Shown here in pieces: positions 1 to 7,328 of a stretch of 17,887 nucleotides of DNA (its first letter is position 1; every line of letters starts with the position of its first letter). The notes below the pieces were generated by a model that worked only from the letters and a program-made list of their open reading frames with translations, was not told the DNA's origin and made no database searches. The DNA is from an uncultured Clostridia bacterium. Its GTDB lineage: Bacteria > Bacillota > Clostridia > Peptostreptococcales > Anaerovoracaceae. The translations under genes were made by a program, and so were the position numbers. The stretch is taken from contig CAKQOW010000052.1 in assembly GCA_934256595.1 (NCBI GenBank), positions 1 through 17,887 of the forward strand, written 5' to 3'.

Positions 1-1439
1 ATTGTTGCTGTATCATCGACATATGCTATGTCATATTTGCTGTATAAAGCATTGTCAGCAATAGGATTAGTTGCAGCGTTATCGTGTAACGGCGCTTCTA
101 TAACAGTTGTCGGAGCAGCATTTACAGCGATATTAACTTTATGGAATTTGCTTTCTCCATTGAACTTATATTTTATCCATTCAACATTTCTTGCTGCATA
201 GTCCCAATAGAAAGACATGTAGTTTTTGTCGCCTTTTGGCCAGATTTCCCCATTAAGAGATGCATTTGAAACGGCCGACCTATCACTGTAATGATAATCT
301 ACAGTTGTTGCACCATCCGGTACAGGAACAGCAATACCTACCCATTTACCTATGTTATTTTCTCCGTTTGCGTGTAGCTGAGGCTTAACATTAATAGTTA
401 CAGTATTTCCATCATATAAAATTTCATAGTCTTTATCTAAACCAGTTACAGGGTTTTCAGATCTATCTACTAATGGTGCAAGTATAACGCTGCCCTTTGC
501 TGATTCTTCTACAACTGTATACGGCGCAGTATCTCCAGATACAGTATATCCTTCAGCAACATGTCCACTAGGATCTGATGTGAATGTACCACCAGTGATA
601 GCAATGCTTGCTCCTTCAAGCGCATTTTCACTGGAAGAAGCAAAGGTTCCTTCAAACTTTCCGTTACCATTGATATTTAAAACAGTTTTTGTTTTCCAAT
701 CAGAGTGTCTGATTGCTCCCTGTGATTGTGCTCCATATTCAATTTTTCCTTTTACAGTACCGGTAAAACTTTCATCAAAAGTTACTGTTACACCATCATC
801 ATATAGTCCTTTGCCATTTAATCCATACCAAAGGTCAAATGCAACTTTATTATTGCCTGCAGTGATATTTGTTTCATTTTTTATAACTACATTACCAAAA
901 TTATTCGACATTACATAGGCTTCGTTTGGCGCGTTAACCGAAACATTATCCAAAGTCAAATTGCAATAATTCTGAAGCAAAATTCCACCACTGAGTTCTG
1001 TGCTTATTTTTCCGTCTTTAAAGGTTACATTGCTTCCTTTAAGCATCTGAAATCCATTGGTTTCAGTCCCTGCCGAACCCACTGTTGGCGTTGTAACAGT
1101 ATAGGTATGCCCTTTTAAATCTATTACAATATTCACAGGGTTTTCTCCTGTTGTAGTAGCATCTTTAATACTATTATACCCAACAGGTATTCCACCCCCG
1201 CTCGCATTGCTTTGCAGTTCTATTGTATATGTTTTGTTTCTATCTTCACCAGTCTTTTGGTGAACTGCCGCAACAGCCTCTGCCAATGTCGCATATTCTG
1301 TATCGCCTATCTTTGCTACAGTTGTTTCAGCATTTCCCGTTTGCGGTGCAGATCCACTGCTGCCATCTGCAAATGCCATTGTCGGCATGAAGCACATCAT
1401 CACAACGATGCACAACATTGAAATAAGTACCCTTTTCAT
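1..1439 (-). CDS. Secreted surface protein, N-terminal part (3' end outside window)
   Basis: I translated the minus strand from the ATG at 1439 and found 479 codons open to the window edge, so the C-terminus is missing. Residues 1-24 form a signal peptide (MKR, hydrophobic core, AFA before Asp25). A module with the sequence AKIGDTEYATLAEAV follows at about residues 42-56; this is common at the start of large Firmicutes surface proteins. Residues about 80-290 are rich in short Thr/Asn/Gly beta-strand repeats (for example NVTFKDGKI, NLTLDNVSV, ASIAITGGTFTSD), as in right-handed beta-helix, pectin-lyase-like adhesins. No catalytic motif or anchor is visible; an LPXTG or cell-wall-binding module would lie beyond the window. 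A purine-rich ribosome binding site (GAAAGGAA, 1447-1454) precedes the start. The gene is divergent from an XRE regulator, which probably controls it. The product class is fairly sure; the function is unknown. Confidence 0.75.
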   Translation of the reverse strand, partial: MKRVLISMLCIVVMMCFMPTMAFADGSSGSAPQTGNAETTVAKIGDTEYATLAEAVAAVHQKTGEDRNKTYTIELQSNASGGGIPVGYNSIKDATTTGENPVNIVIDLKGHTYTVTTPTVGSAGTETNGFQMLKGSNVTFKDGKISTELSGGILLQNYCNLTLDNVSVNAPNEAYVMSNNFGNVVIKNETNITAGNNKVAFDLWYGLNGKGLYDDGVTVTFDESFTGTVKGKIEYGAQSQGAIRHSDWKTKTVLNINGNGKFEGTFASSSENALEGASIAITGGTFTSDPSGHVAEGYTVSGDTAPYTVVEESAKGSVILAPLVDRSENPVTGLDKDYEILYDGNTVTINVKPQLHANGENNIGKWVGIAVPVPDGATTVDYHYSDRSAVSNASLNGEIWPKGDKNYMSFYWDYAARNVEWIKYKFNGESKFHKVNIAVNAAPTTVIEAPLHDNAATNPIADNALYSKYDIAYVDDTAT

Positions 1440-1480
1440 TTTTTTCTTCCTTTCTTTTCTTATTCTTTGTATTTTATTAA

Positions 1481-1566
1481 CCCTATAGGCATAAAATAGC
1501 CTATACAGTTTATTTTATCGTAGCACAATTACCTATACAATTCAAGTATAAATTAATTGTATAGGC
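1481..1566. promoter_or_regulatory. Array of four GCCTATACA-type half-sites, probable operator
   Basis: Four near-identical half-sites lie between the two divergent genes: TATAGGC at 1484-1490 (minus orientation), GCCTATACA at 1499-1507 (plus), CCTATACAATT at 1532-1542 (plus) and AATTGTATAGG at 1555-1565 (minus). The first pair is a 7-bp inverted repeat with an 8-bp spacer. The second pair is a perfect 11-bp inverted repeat with a 12-bp spacer. The last half-site abuts the ribosome binding site of the XRE gene, and the third sits inside the best candidate promoter for the surface protein. I infer that the XRE protein binds here and controls itself and the surface gene. Confidence 0.7.
1517..1545 (-). 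promoter_or_regulatory. Candidate promoter of the surface protein gene
   Basis: On the minus strand TTGAAT (1540-1545) is separated by 17 bp from TACGAT (1517-1522), which has a TGC extension just upstream. Each hexamer matches consensus at four of six positions. A CCTATACAATT half-site lies between the boxes, so a bound repressor would block it. The region is AT-rich and other pairings are possible. Confidence 0.35.
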
Positions 1567-1576
1567 GGTATTTAAG

Positions 1577-1909
1577 ATGAATTACTATGAAATAGGTCAA
1601 AAAATAAGAAAAAAAAGAAAAGCACTCGGTCTTTCTCAAGAGGAACTGGCTGAAAAAGTAGAAATATCCACAACGCATATGAGTCATATAGAAACCGGTA
1701 ACACAAAACTGAGTCTGGCTGTATTTGTAAGCATAGCAGAAGCCCTTAGCTGTCAGACAGATGAGTTGCTTTATGATATCGGCGCTGCATCAAAGCAGAT
1801 TTCTTCCGAAAATATATTGCTGACACTTGAACGCTGTACAGCCAAACAGCTTCGTATTATCGAAGATATTATAGTTGCCGCAAAGACTGCTCTTGATAAG
1901 AATGCTTAG
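1577..1909 (+). CDS. XRE-family helix-turn-helix transcriptional regulator
   Basis: The 110-residue protein has an N-terminal HTH_3 (Cro/CI, XRE) DNA-binding domain at about residues 6-66. The family pattern is plain: IGQKIRKKRKALGLSQEELA, then STTHMSHIETGNTKLSL as recognition helix and following turn, then a helix ending in DELL. The remaining 45 residues are a short helical tail without a recognisable sensor domain, so the protein is probably a simple dimeric repressor. Its start is supported by AGGCGG at 1563-1568, eight bases before the ATG. That ribosome binding site overlaps the last operator half-site, which would let the protein repress its own synthesis. The gene is divergent from the surface protein gene, the likely target. 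No clear terminator follows it. Confidence 0.9.
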   Translation: MNYYEIGQKIRKKRKALGLSQEELAEKVEISTTHMSHIETGNTKLSLAVFVSIAEALSCQTDELLYDIGAASKQISSENILLTLERCTAKQLRIIEDIIVAAKTALDKNA

Positions 1910-2045
1910 CCTTGTGCACTATAAACCATATGGTCTGTCAATACTCATATATATTGTTTTTCAATTGTTTTATAAACTCTTTCTTTATCCTTAAGTTGTT
2001 ATTCCCGCAAATTGCAACCTATAGCTTTCACTTGTTTATCAAGAC

Positions 2046-2080
2046 AAAAAATAAGCAGGCAGAATATATCATTTGCCCGC
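2046..2080 (-). terminator. Rho-independent terminator of the yhbY-truA-deaminase-MATE operon
   Basis: Reading the minus strand just after the MATE stop codon, GCGGGCA (2074-2080) pairs with TGCCTGC (2055-2061) through a 12-base loop, with one G-U pair. TTATTTTTT follows. Confidence 0.8.
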
Positions 2081-2087
2081 TGGTGTG

Positions 2088-3452
2088 TTATTTAATTCCG
2101 TGTATTACGTTCTTTGCCCATTTACCCGACTTGTACCTGTAGGTCAGGATAGCCGCCTTGAATAAATTCTCCGACTTTACAAGCAGGACTACGATATATA
2201 CCGGCAGCTTGAATACCATCGCGCCTAAGAATGCAGCAGGTACTGCTATGAGCCATACGCACGAAACCTCGCTTATGGCCGCAAACCTCGTATCGCCTCC
2301 ACCTCTCAGGACTCCGGTTATGAGCGTTCCGTTGTATAGGTTGAGTACCATAAACAGACCGTATATAAGCAGTATGCGTTTTGCATACGAAGCCCCAAGC
2401 GGTGTAAATCCAAACAGACTCACAAGCAGCCCCGAACAGATTATAAGGAGCACTCCGAATACCGCTCCAAACAGCAACGCAATTCTAAGCAGCTTCTTTG
2501 CCATGGCTTTGCTCTTTTCGATATTGTTTTCGCCAAGCTGCTCGCCTATAAGAATAAGAGCCGCATCTCCTATGCTGAAGCCCGCCATTATAAACAGGTT
2601 TTCGATAGTGTTGCTGGCCTGCGCAGCCGCATAAGCCGTAACCCCTATATGCCCTATAGCCGCCATATATGCAGACTGACCCAGTCCCCACAGTGTTTCG
2701 TTGATTGTTGTAGGAAGTGAGTTTCTAATTACTCTGCCTGCAAGCTCTCTGCTTATTCCTCTGAACTCTTTGAGTTTGCCTGCAATTATGTTTTTCCTGC
2801 CGAATACCGCATAAAGTATAAGCAGCATCTCCACCGACCTTGCAGCGAGAGTTCCCACTGCAGCGCCTGTGGTCTCAAGCCTCGGCATGCCAAAAGCTCC
2901 GAAGATGAACACATAGTTTAAAAATGTGTTGGTGGTAAACACCACTACGCTTACATAAAGAGGTATCCTCGTCTGCTGGGTGGCTCTGAGAGCTATAACA
3001 AAAGGTTCTGTTATCCCCAGCAGCAGGAAGCATGGCGCGGCTGTTCTAACGTATTTTACCGAAAGCTCAATAACCGCCTGCTCCTCCGTAAAAAGCCCTA
3101 TTATATACCTTGGGAAAAACATTGCGGCGATAAAAAATATAACGCCTGCGGCAAGGCTTACCGCAATTCCGAAACCCACGGTTTTCCTTATATTTTTGAG
3201 ATCCCGCGCGCCCCAGAACTGAGCCATAAAAGTCGCCGTACCGCTGTTAAAGCCAAACAGCACCATCCAGTGTATGAAATAAATCTGTACGCCTATTCCA
3301 ACCGCCGCAAGCTCAAGCTCTCCCAGCGATCCAACCATAAGATTATCCACAAGGTTAAGCGAACAGGCAATTAAAGACTGCACTGCTATGGGCAGTGCAA
3401 TTTTAAGCATTTTTTTATAAAATTCTCTGTTGTTAAGACTGACTGTTTCCAT
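2088..3452 (-). CDS. MATE-family multidrug/cation antiporter
   Basis: The 454-residue length and about twelve hydrophobic segments fit the MATE (multi-antimicrobial extrusion) family of Na+ or H+ coupled exporters in the cytoplasmic membrane. The N-terminal half begins with KKMLKIALPIAVQSLI and the NLVDNLMVGSLGELELAAVG signature. A second MatE repeat starts at about residue 235, with NSLPTTINETLWGLGQS and a related TM pattern. The closest general type is the NorM/DinF-like group; the substrate cannot be read from sequence. Its ATG follows the stop codon of the dCMP deaminase directly (TAAATG), and its ribosome binding site (AGGTGAG) lies inside the end of that gene, so translation is probably coupled. 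It is the last gene of the operon and a terminator follows. It may serve efflux unrelated to the housekeeping genes before it. Confidence 0.93.
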   Translation of the reverse strand: METVSLNNREFYKKMLKIALPIAVQSLIACSLNLVDNLMVGSLGELELAAVGIGVQIYFIHWMVLFGFNSGTATFMAQFWGARDLKNIRKTVGFGIAVSLAAGVIFFIAAMFFPRYIIGLFTEEQAVIELSVKYVRTAAPCFLLLGITEPFVIALRATQQTRIPLYVSVVVFTTNTFLNYVFIFGAFGMPRLETTGAAVGTLAARSVEMLLILYAVFGRKNIIAGKLKEFRGISRELAGRVIRNSLPTTINETLWGLGQSAYMAAIGHIGVTAYAAAQASNTIENLFIMAGFSIGDAALILIGEQLGENNIEKSKAMAKKLLRIALLFGAVFGVLLIICSGLLVSLFGFTPLGASYAKRILLIYGLFMVLNLYNGTLITGVLRGGGDTRFAAISEVSCVWLIAVPAAFLGAMVFKLPVYIVVLLVKSENLFKAAILTYRYKSGKWAKNVIHGIK

Positions 3453-3902
3453 TTACTCACCTAACATAATTATTCTGAGGCCTGCTTCTTCAAGCATCTC
3501 TACTGCAAGCTCGTCAGGATAGCCTTCCTTTACAACTATTCGGCTGATGCCCGCATTGATTATCATTTTGGCGCAGATAACGCAGGGCTGATGAGTTACA
3601 TAAATAGTACCGCCCTCAATGCTCTGGGCTAAAGTCGCTGCCTGAATTATAGCGTTCTGCTCCGCGTGAAGCGCTCTGCACAGCTCGTGACGTTCACCTG
3701 ACGGAATTCCAAGCTTCTGTCTGATACAGCCGCCGCGCTCCTCACAGTGCGCAACTCTTCTCGGCGCGCCGTTATATCCGGTTGCAATTATATGCTTGTC
3801 CTTGACAATTACAGCCCCCACCTGTCTTCTCATACAGGTAGAGCGTCTGCTTGTCAGAACCGCCATCTCCATAAAATACTGATCCCAGCCAGGTCTTTCC
3901 AT
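3453..3902 (-). CDS. dCMP deaminase (cytidine/deoxycytidylate deaminase family, ComEB-like)
   Basis: The 149-residue protein carries the zinc deaminase signature HAEQNAI, with His79 as zinc ligand and Glu81 as the general acid/base, and the second half PCVIC with Cys107 and Cys110 as the other zinc ligands. The N-terminal TSRRSTCMRRQVGAVIV and ATGYNGAPRR stretches are typical of dCMP deaminases rather than cytidine deaminases. Cys23, Cys53 and nearby His residues could form the structural zinc site known from phage T4 dCMP deaminase; this is inference. The reaction is dCMP to dUMP, feeding thymidylate synthesis in the cytosol. Firmicutes homologues are often named ComEB. The start has AGAAAGGAA upstream and lies 17 bp after truA. 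It is directly followed by the MATE gene without a gap. Confidence 0.9.
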   Translation of the reverse strand: MERPGWDQYFMEMAVLTSRRSTCMRRQVGAVIVKDKHIIATGYNGAPRRVAHCEERGGCIRQKLGIPSGERHELCRALHAEQNAIIQAATLAQSIEGGTIYVTHQPCVICAKMIINAGISRIVVKEGYPDELAVEMLEEAGLRIIMLGE

Positions 3903-3919
3903 TGCTAAATTCCTTTCTG

Positions 3920-4684
3920 CTAATAATATACTTCTGCAAGATACAGTCCCTGCGGAGGGGCTGTAGGTCCCGCTTTTGTTCTGTCTTTACTGCTGATTAT
4001 TTCTTCAATATATTCAGGCGTCATCCTGCCTCTGCCGACCTCAACAAGCGTGCCGGTTATTATCCGGACCATATTATAGAGGAAGCCGTCGCCTGTAACC
4101 GATATTTCTATCTCATCATCCTTCCTGCAAACTTCGAGAGAATATATTGTTCTGACTGTGGTTTCTCTCTCCTGTCCGCCGGAAGCCTGAAAGCACGCAA
4201 AATCGTGAGTGCCTCTGATGTCTCCCGCGGCTTTGTTCATTGCTTCTATATCAAGAGGTCTGTCTATCTGCCAGCAGTAGTTTCTGCGAAAAATATCGGT
4301 CTCGCCGCTGTTTAGAATTCTGTAGACATACCGTTTGCTTTTGCAGTTAAATCTGGCGTGAAAGTCCGGCGGCATTTCCTCAGCTTTCAGAATTCTGATA
4401 TCTCCCACCGAATTTCTGTTCATACCGCCCGAAAGCAGATTGTTTGCTGCCAGCACTATGCGCTCTGCAGGTATGGTAAACTCCCCCGAAAACGAGGCTC
4501 TCTGTCCCAGCGCATGCACACCGGCATCTGTCCTGCCGGTACCGTTTACCGATATATCGCAGCCGCAAAGGATTGAAAGCACTCTCTCGAGCTCTCCCTG
4601 CACGGTCCTTGCGGAAGGCTGCCTCTGCCAGCCGTGAAACCCGGTGCCGTCATATTCCAGTGTGAGAAGAATGTTTCTTGCCAT
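3920..4684 (-). CDS. truA: tRNA pseudouridine(38-40) synthase TruA
   Basis: The 254-residue length is normal for TruA. Family motifs appear in order: YDGTGFHGWQRQP at about 11-23, the catalytic GRTDAGVHALGQ with Asp53 as nucleophile, SKRYVYRI at 116-123, FLYNMVRIITGTL at 201-213 and AGPTAPPQGLYL near the C-terminus. The enzyme isomerises uridines 38-40 in the anticodon arm of many tRNAs. The start is preceded by GAGGAG at a spacing of 7-8 bases and lies 3 bp after the stop of yhbY, so the two are translated from one mRNA. The next gene is the dCMP deaminase. I am confident of identity and start. Confidence 0.96.
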   Translation of the reverse strand: MARNILLTLEYDGTGFHGWQRQPSARTVQGELERVLSILCGCDISVNGTGRTDAGVHALGQRASFSGEFTIPAERIVLAANNLLSGGMNRNSVGDIRILKAEEMPPDFHARFNCKSKRYVYRILNSGETDIFRRNYCWQIDRPLDIEAMNKAAGDIRGTHDFACFQASGGQERETTVRTIYSLEVCRKDDEIEISVTGDGFLYNMVRIITGTLVEVGRGRMTPEYIEEIISSKDRTKAGPTAPPQGLYLAEVYY

Positions 4685-4687
4685 TTA

Positions 4688-4984
4688 CTATCTCCTCGGA
4701 AGAACAATAGTCTTGTTGTCTTTGGACTCTCTGTAGAGCACAAATCTTCTGCCTATAGCCTGAACAAACTCCGCTCCCAGCCTGTCTGCAATTTCGTTTG
4801 CGGTTGTCTTGGGGTCAAGGCTGCAGCTTTCCTGCATTTTAACTTTAATAAGCTCTCTGTGCTCCAGCAGTGTGTCGATTTCATTGACTACATTCTCTGT
4901 AACTTCACTCTTGCCTATATATACAACCGGATCAAGCTCATGTGCAAGTCCTTTTAAATAGCTTCTCTGTTTACTTGTTATCAT
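4688..4984 (-). CDS. yhbY: YhbY-family CRM-domain RNA-binding protein, ribosome assembly
   Basis: The 98-residue protein is a single CRS1/YhbY (CRM) domain of normal length. It begins MITSKQRSYLKGLAHELDPV, has the conserved YIGKSEVTENVV loop that replaces the usual IGKxG RNA-binding turn, the HRELIKVK strand at 42-49 and the closing IGRRFVLYRES. Known members bind pre-50S ribosomal subunits; the Bacillus relative is called YqeI. TAGGAG lies seven bases before the ATG. It is the first gene of the operon, with a plausible promoter about 30 bp upstream, and truA starts 3 bp downstream. Confidence 0.93.
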   Translation of the reverse strand: MITSKQRSYLKGLAHELDPVVYIGKSEVTENVVNEIDTLLEHRELIKVKMQESCSLDPKTTANEIADRLGAEFVQAIGRRFVLYRESKDNKTIVLPRR

Positions 4985-5012
4985 TTTAATTCTCCTAAAA
5001 ATTTTATACTTA

Positions 5013-5042
5013 ATTGTATCACAAACGGGCGGTATAAGTCAT
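5013..5042 (-). promoter_or_regulatory. Candidate promoter of the yhbY-truA operon
   Basis: On the minus strand ATGACT (5037-5042) lies 18 bp before TACAAT (5013-5018), which carries a TGA extended -10. The site is in the 73-bp gap between the prepilin peptidase and yhbY, about 28 bp before the yhbY start. No terminator is visible between the two genes, so read-through from the peptidase is also possible. Confidence 0.5.
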
Positions 5043-5057
5043 CAATTATTATTTGAT

Positions 5058-5726
5058 TTATATCTGCCAGATTACAAGCATATATATTACCGCTGCGGCG
5101 CTTATGTACGGGCCGAGGGGCTTGCTGTCGGTCCGTTTGATTTTTTTCATTGCAATAAGCACTGTAAAAGCCATAGTGCTTATAACCGACATGCCGATTA
5201 TAATTGTGATTATTCCTCTAAGTCCCGTTATGAAGCCCAGCGCTGCCATAAGCTTGACATCGCCAAAGCCCATAGCTTCTTTTCCTGAAATCAGCCTCCC
5301 AAGAAGCGCCATAAGCAGCATTACGCCTCCGCCGCAAAGCGCTCCGTACAGCATATCCAGAGGACTGCTGTGGTAATTTACAAAGCCCACCGAGCATACT
5401 GCAAGGGCGATAACCGCCTGATCAGGTATTATCATATATTTGGCATCTGCTATTGATATTATTATAAGGAGCCACATGGCTGCCATAACCGGCAGGGCAA
5501 ACAAAAAATCGTCTGCCGCCAGCTTAACGCCGCCTGCCACCATAAGTACTGAAAACAGAGCTTTCCATGGTCTGCTGTTTATTCTCTGCCTCTGCAGCTT
5601 GTCCTCTTTTGGCACCTCACCGTAGTCGCACAGCCACTGTGCCGGCATATGATTAAATGCATACACCGCGCCGTTTCCGCCTATAATCCCCAGAATTAAA
5701 GCCATTATGACACCTATAATCTGCAT
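5058..5726 (-). CDS. A24-family prepilin peptidase (type IV leader peptidase-like)
   Basis: The 222-residue polytopic membrane protein has the two aspartates that define A24 aspartic peptidases: Asp94 in the SIADAKYMIIPD segment and Asp156 in the GFGDVKLMAALG motif, each at the end of a transmembrane helix. About seven hydrophobic helices are visible. Full-length PilD-type enzymes are near 290 residues and have an N-terminal methyltransferase domain with CxxC pairs. Here that region is a short loop with a single Cys33 in WLCDYGE, so only the protease half seems active. The expected job is processing of type IV pilin-like or competence pseudopilin leaders, but no pilin gene is in view. The ribosome binding site is weak (AGAGAG, loosely spaced); a second ATG at codon 8 has no better one. 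It is divergent from the histidine kinase gene. Confidence 0.88.
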   Translation of the reverse strand: MQIIGVIMALILGIIGGNGAVYAFNHMPAQWLCDYGEVPKEDKLQRQRINSRPWKALFSVLMVAGGVKLAADDFLFALPVMAAMWLLIIISIADAKYMIIPDQAVIALAVCSVGFVNYHSSPLDMLYGALCGGGVMLLMALLGRLISGKEAMGFGDVKLMAALGFITGLRGIITIIIGMSVISTMAFTVLIAMKKIKRTDSKPLGPYISAAAVIYMLVIWQI

Positions 5727-5849
5727 CTTATCTCTCTTTTTGTCCTTTCTTACCCTCTTTTGTTGTTTTTTGTCGATTTTTTTCGTATTCTTTTCATTCC
5801 TTATCCTTTATACTTATATTCATCTCAACTTAAACGAAAGGAGTAGGAT

Positions 5850-7301
5850 ATGAAAAAAGAATTATTATCTATTTTATCATCAAAATCGAATGATTGCACT
5901 ACAAAATCCAAATTTACGGATAAATTTGAAGAAAATTCAAACGTATGCTATGAAGCTTTCTACGCTCACGAAATTCGCAATTCCCTAAACATTATTTCAG
6001 GCATGACTGCGCTCCTTACAAAAACAGAGCTGACAGAGTATCAGCGTGATCTGATTGACAGGATTGCATCTTCGTCATCTGTGGTTACCGATCTTCTGAA
6101 CAGCTTCCTTGAATATTCAAGCACAGAAGGCTGCGAAGTCGAAAAAACCGAATTTTCAATGAAGGCTTTTCTCAAAACTTTAAGTGATACCTACAGTTTT
6201 CTGGCAGAGAAAAAAGGCCTCAAGTACATACAGAAGCTGTCTATTCCCGACAATCTTTATGTTTACTCCAGCAGGTTTCAGCTTTTTCATATATTAAACA
6301 ATCTGCTTGGAAACGCATTGAAATATACAGAAAAAGGACATATCAGCCTCGACGTATATACCGTTTCTGAAACGTCCGACACAGTAATAATTACGTTTTC
6401 TGTGAAAGACAGCGGCGCAAGTATTTCTGCAGATATTCTGAAAGAAGTTTTTAAAAAGGATAAGAAGGCTTCTGAAAATCACAAAGCTGACGGTCACGGT
6501 CTGGGGTTTTACATATGCAAGGCTCTTGCAGAGCAGCTTGGCGGCACACTGAGCGCAGATTCAGACAGCAGCGGCTCCTGTTTTTCTTTTACCCTTACCT
6601 TTGAAAAAGCCTGCCCGCCCGCTTCCTTAATTGATATGGAAAATCATCGCGTCCTCATAATTGATGATGATTATCTAAACTACGAAATGATTTCCGACTG
6701 CCTTATCGGCTGCAATGCCGTATGCGATTATGCTCGCACAGGCGAAGAAGCCATTGCTCACTGCCAAAGTCTGCCTTGTGATTACTATTCCATTATTTTT
6801 ACCGATGTTTGTATGCCCGGCGTCGGCGGACTTCAGACTGCGGAAGTTTTAAAGAGCAGATTTCATATATCTTCCCCTGTGGTTGCAATCAGCGGAAGTG
6901 TCTGCAGCAGTCCGTATATTGATGCGTGCATTCTCAAGCCGCTTAACAGAGCCGAAATTATAGATATTGCAGGCAGAGCCGTTGCCGGCAGCCTCGTCAT
7001 ATCAAAGGCAAAGGCTATGGCAAGGCTTGATAACCGGCAGGATTTGTATGACAAATACTATAACCGTTTCATAGAAAACTATACCGGCGCTGTAGATGAG
7101 CTTCGCAGGCTGCTTTCGGAAAACAATTACGATGACGCTTACAGAATTGCGCACAGTATCAAAGGTCTTTCCGGCACTTTAGGCCTCACCGATGTTTACA
7201 ACAATTCCTCCAGACTTTCGGCTTCCCTGCATAACAAGGAAGCTGCCAGCGAGTTGTATATTAACGATCTGGAGATTTCACTCAATAAACTGTTGCCATA
7301 A
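5850..7301 (+). CDS. Soluble hybrid histidine kinase with REC and Hpt domains
   Basis: The 483-residue protein has a complete phosphorelay set but no transmembrane or sensor domain. HisKA is at about 34-95 with phospho-acceptor His40 in AHEIRNSLN. HATPase_c is at about 140-253, with N-box residues in NNLLGNALKYT, the G1 motif KDSGAS (Asp187) and the G2 motif GHGLGFYICK. A receiver domain at 267-375 has the acid pair Asp272/Asp273, phospho-acceptor Asp319 in TDVCMPG, Ser348 and Lys363 in LKP. An Hpt domain at about 400-475 has His435 in AHSIKGLSGTLG. Phosphate could therefore pass His40 to Asp319 to His435 and on to a separate response regulator, which is not in the window. The strong ribosome binding site AAAGGAG (5837-5843) fixes the start. 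The signal it senses is not evident, with only 33 residues before HisKA. Confidence 0.93.
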   Translation: MKKELLSILSSKSNDCTTKSKFTDKFEENSNVCYEAFYAHEIRNSLNIISGMTALLTKTELTEYQRDLIDRIASSSSVVTDLLNSFLEYSSTEGCEVEKTEFSMKAFLKTLSDTYSFLAEKKGLKYIQKLSIPDNLYVYSSRFQLFHILNNLLGNALKYTEKGHISLDVYTVSETSDTVIITFSVKDSGASISADILKEVFKKDKKASENHKADGHGLGFYICKALAEQLGGTLSADSDSSGSCFSFTLTFEKACPPASLIDMENHRVLIIDDDYLNYEMISDCLIGCNAVCDYARTGEEAIAHCQSLPCDYYSIIFTDVCMPGVGGLQTAEVLKSRFHISSPVVAISGSVCSSPYIDACILKPLNRAEIIDIAGRAVAGSLVISKAKAMARLDNRQDLYDKYYNRFIENYTGAVDELRRLLSENNYDDAYRIAHSIKGLSGTLGLTDVYNNSSRLSASLHNKEAASELYINDLEISLNKLLP

Positions 7302-7322
7302 TAAAAGCCTGCGTGATAAAAT
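7293..7322 (+). promoter_or_regulatory. Promoter for the NTPase-DUF364 pair, predicted to give a leaderless mRNA
   Basis: TTGCCA (7293-7298) and TAAAAT (7317-7322) are separated by 18 bp, each matching consensus at five of six positions, with a TGA extended -10. The -35 box overlaps the end of the kinase gene. Only six bases separate the -10 box from the ATG at 7329, so transcription should begin at or beside the start codon. No Shine-Dalgarno sequence precedes that ATG, which agrees with leaderless translation. Confidence 0.6.
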
Positions 7323-7328
7323 TATAGT

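Noticed and set aside
580..918. 112-codon plus-strand frame inside the surface protein gene
   Set aside because: It is antisense to a continuous 479-codon frame with a signal peptide and ribosome binding site; a shadow frame.
1920..1942. ACCATATGGT palindrome after the XRE gene as a terminator
   Set aside because: It has no loop, low GC and no adjoining T-run, so it is not a credible terminator.
1912..2142. 76-codon plus-strand frame after the XRE gene
   Set aside because: It has no ribosome binding site, low-complexity hydrophobic content and overlaps the MATE terminator and 3' end; an AT-rich chance frame.
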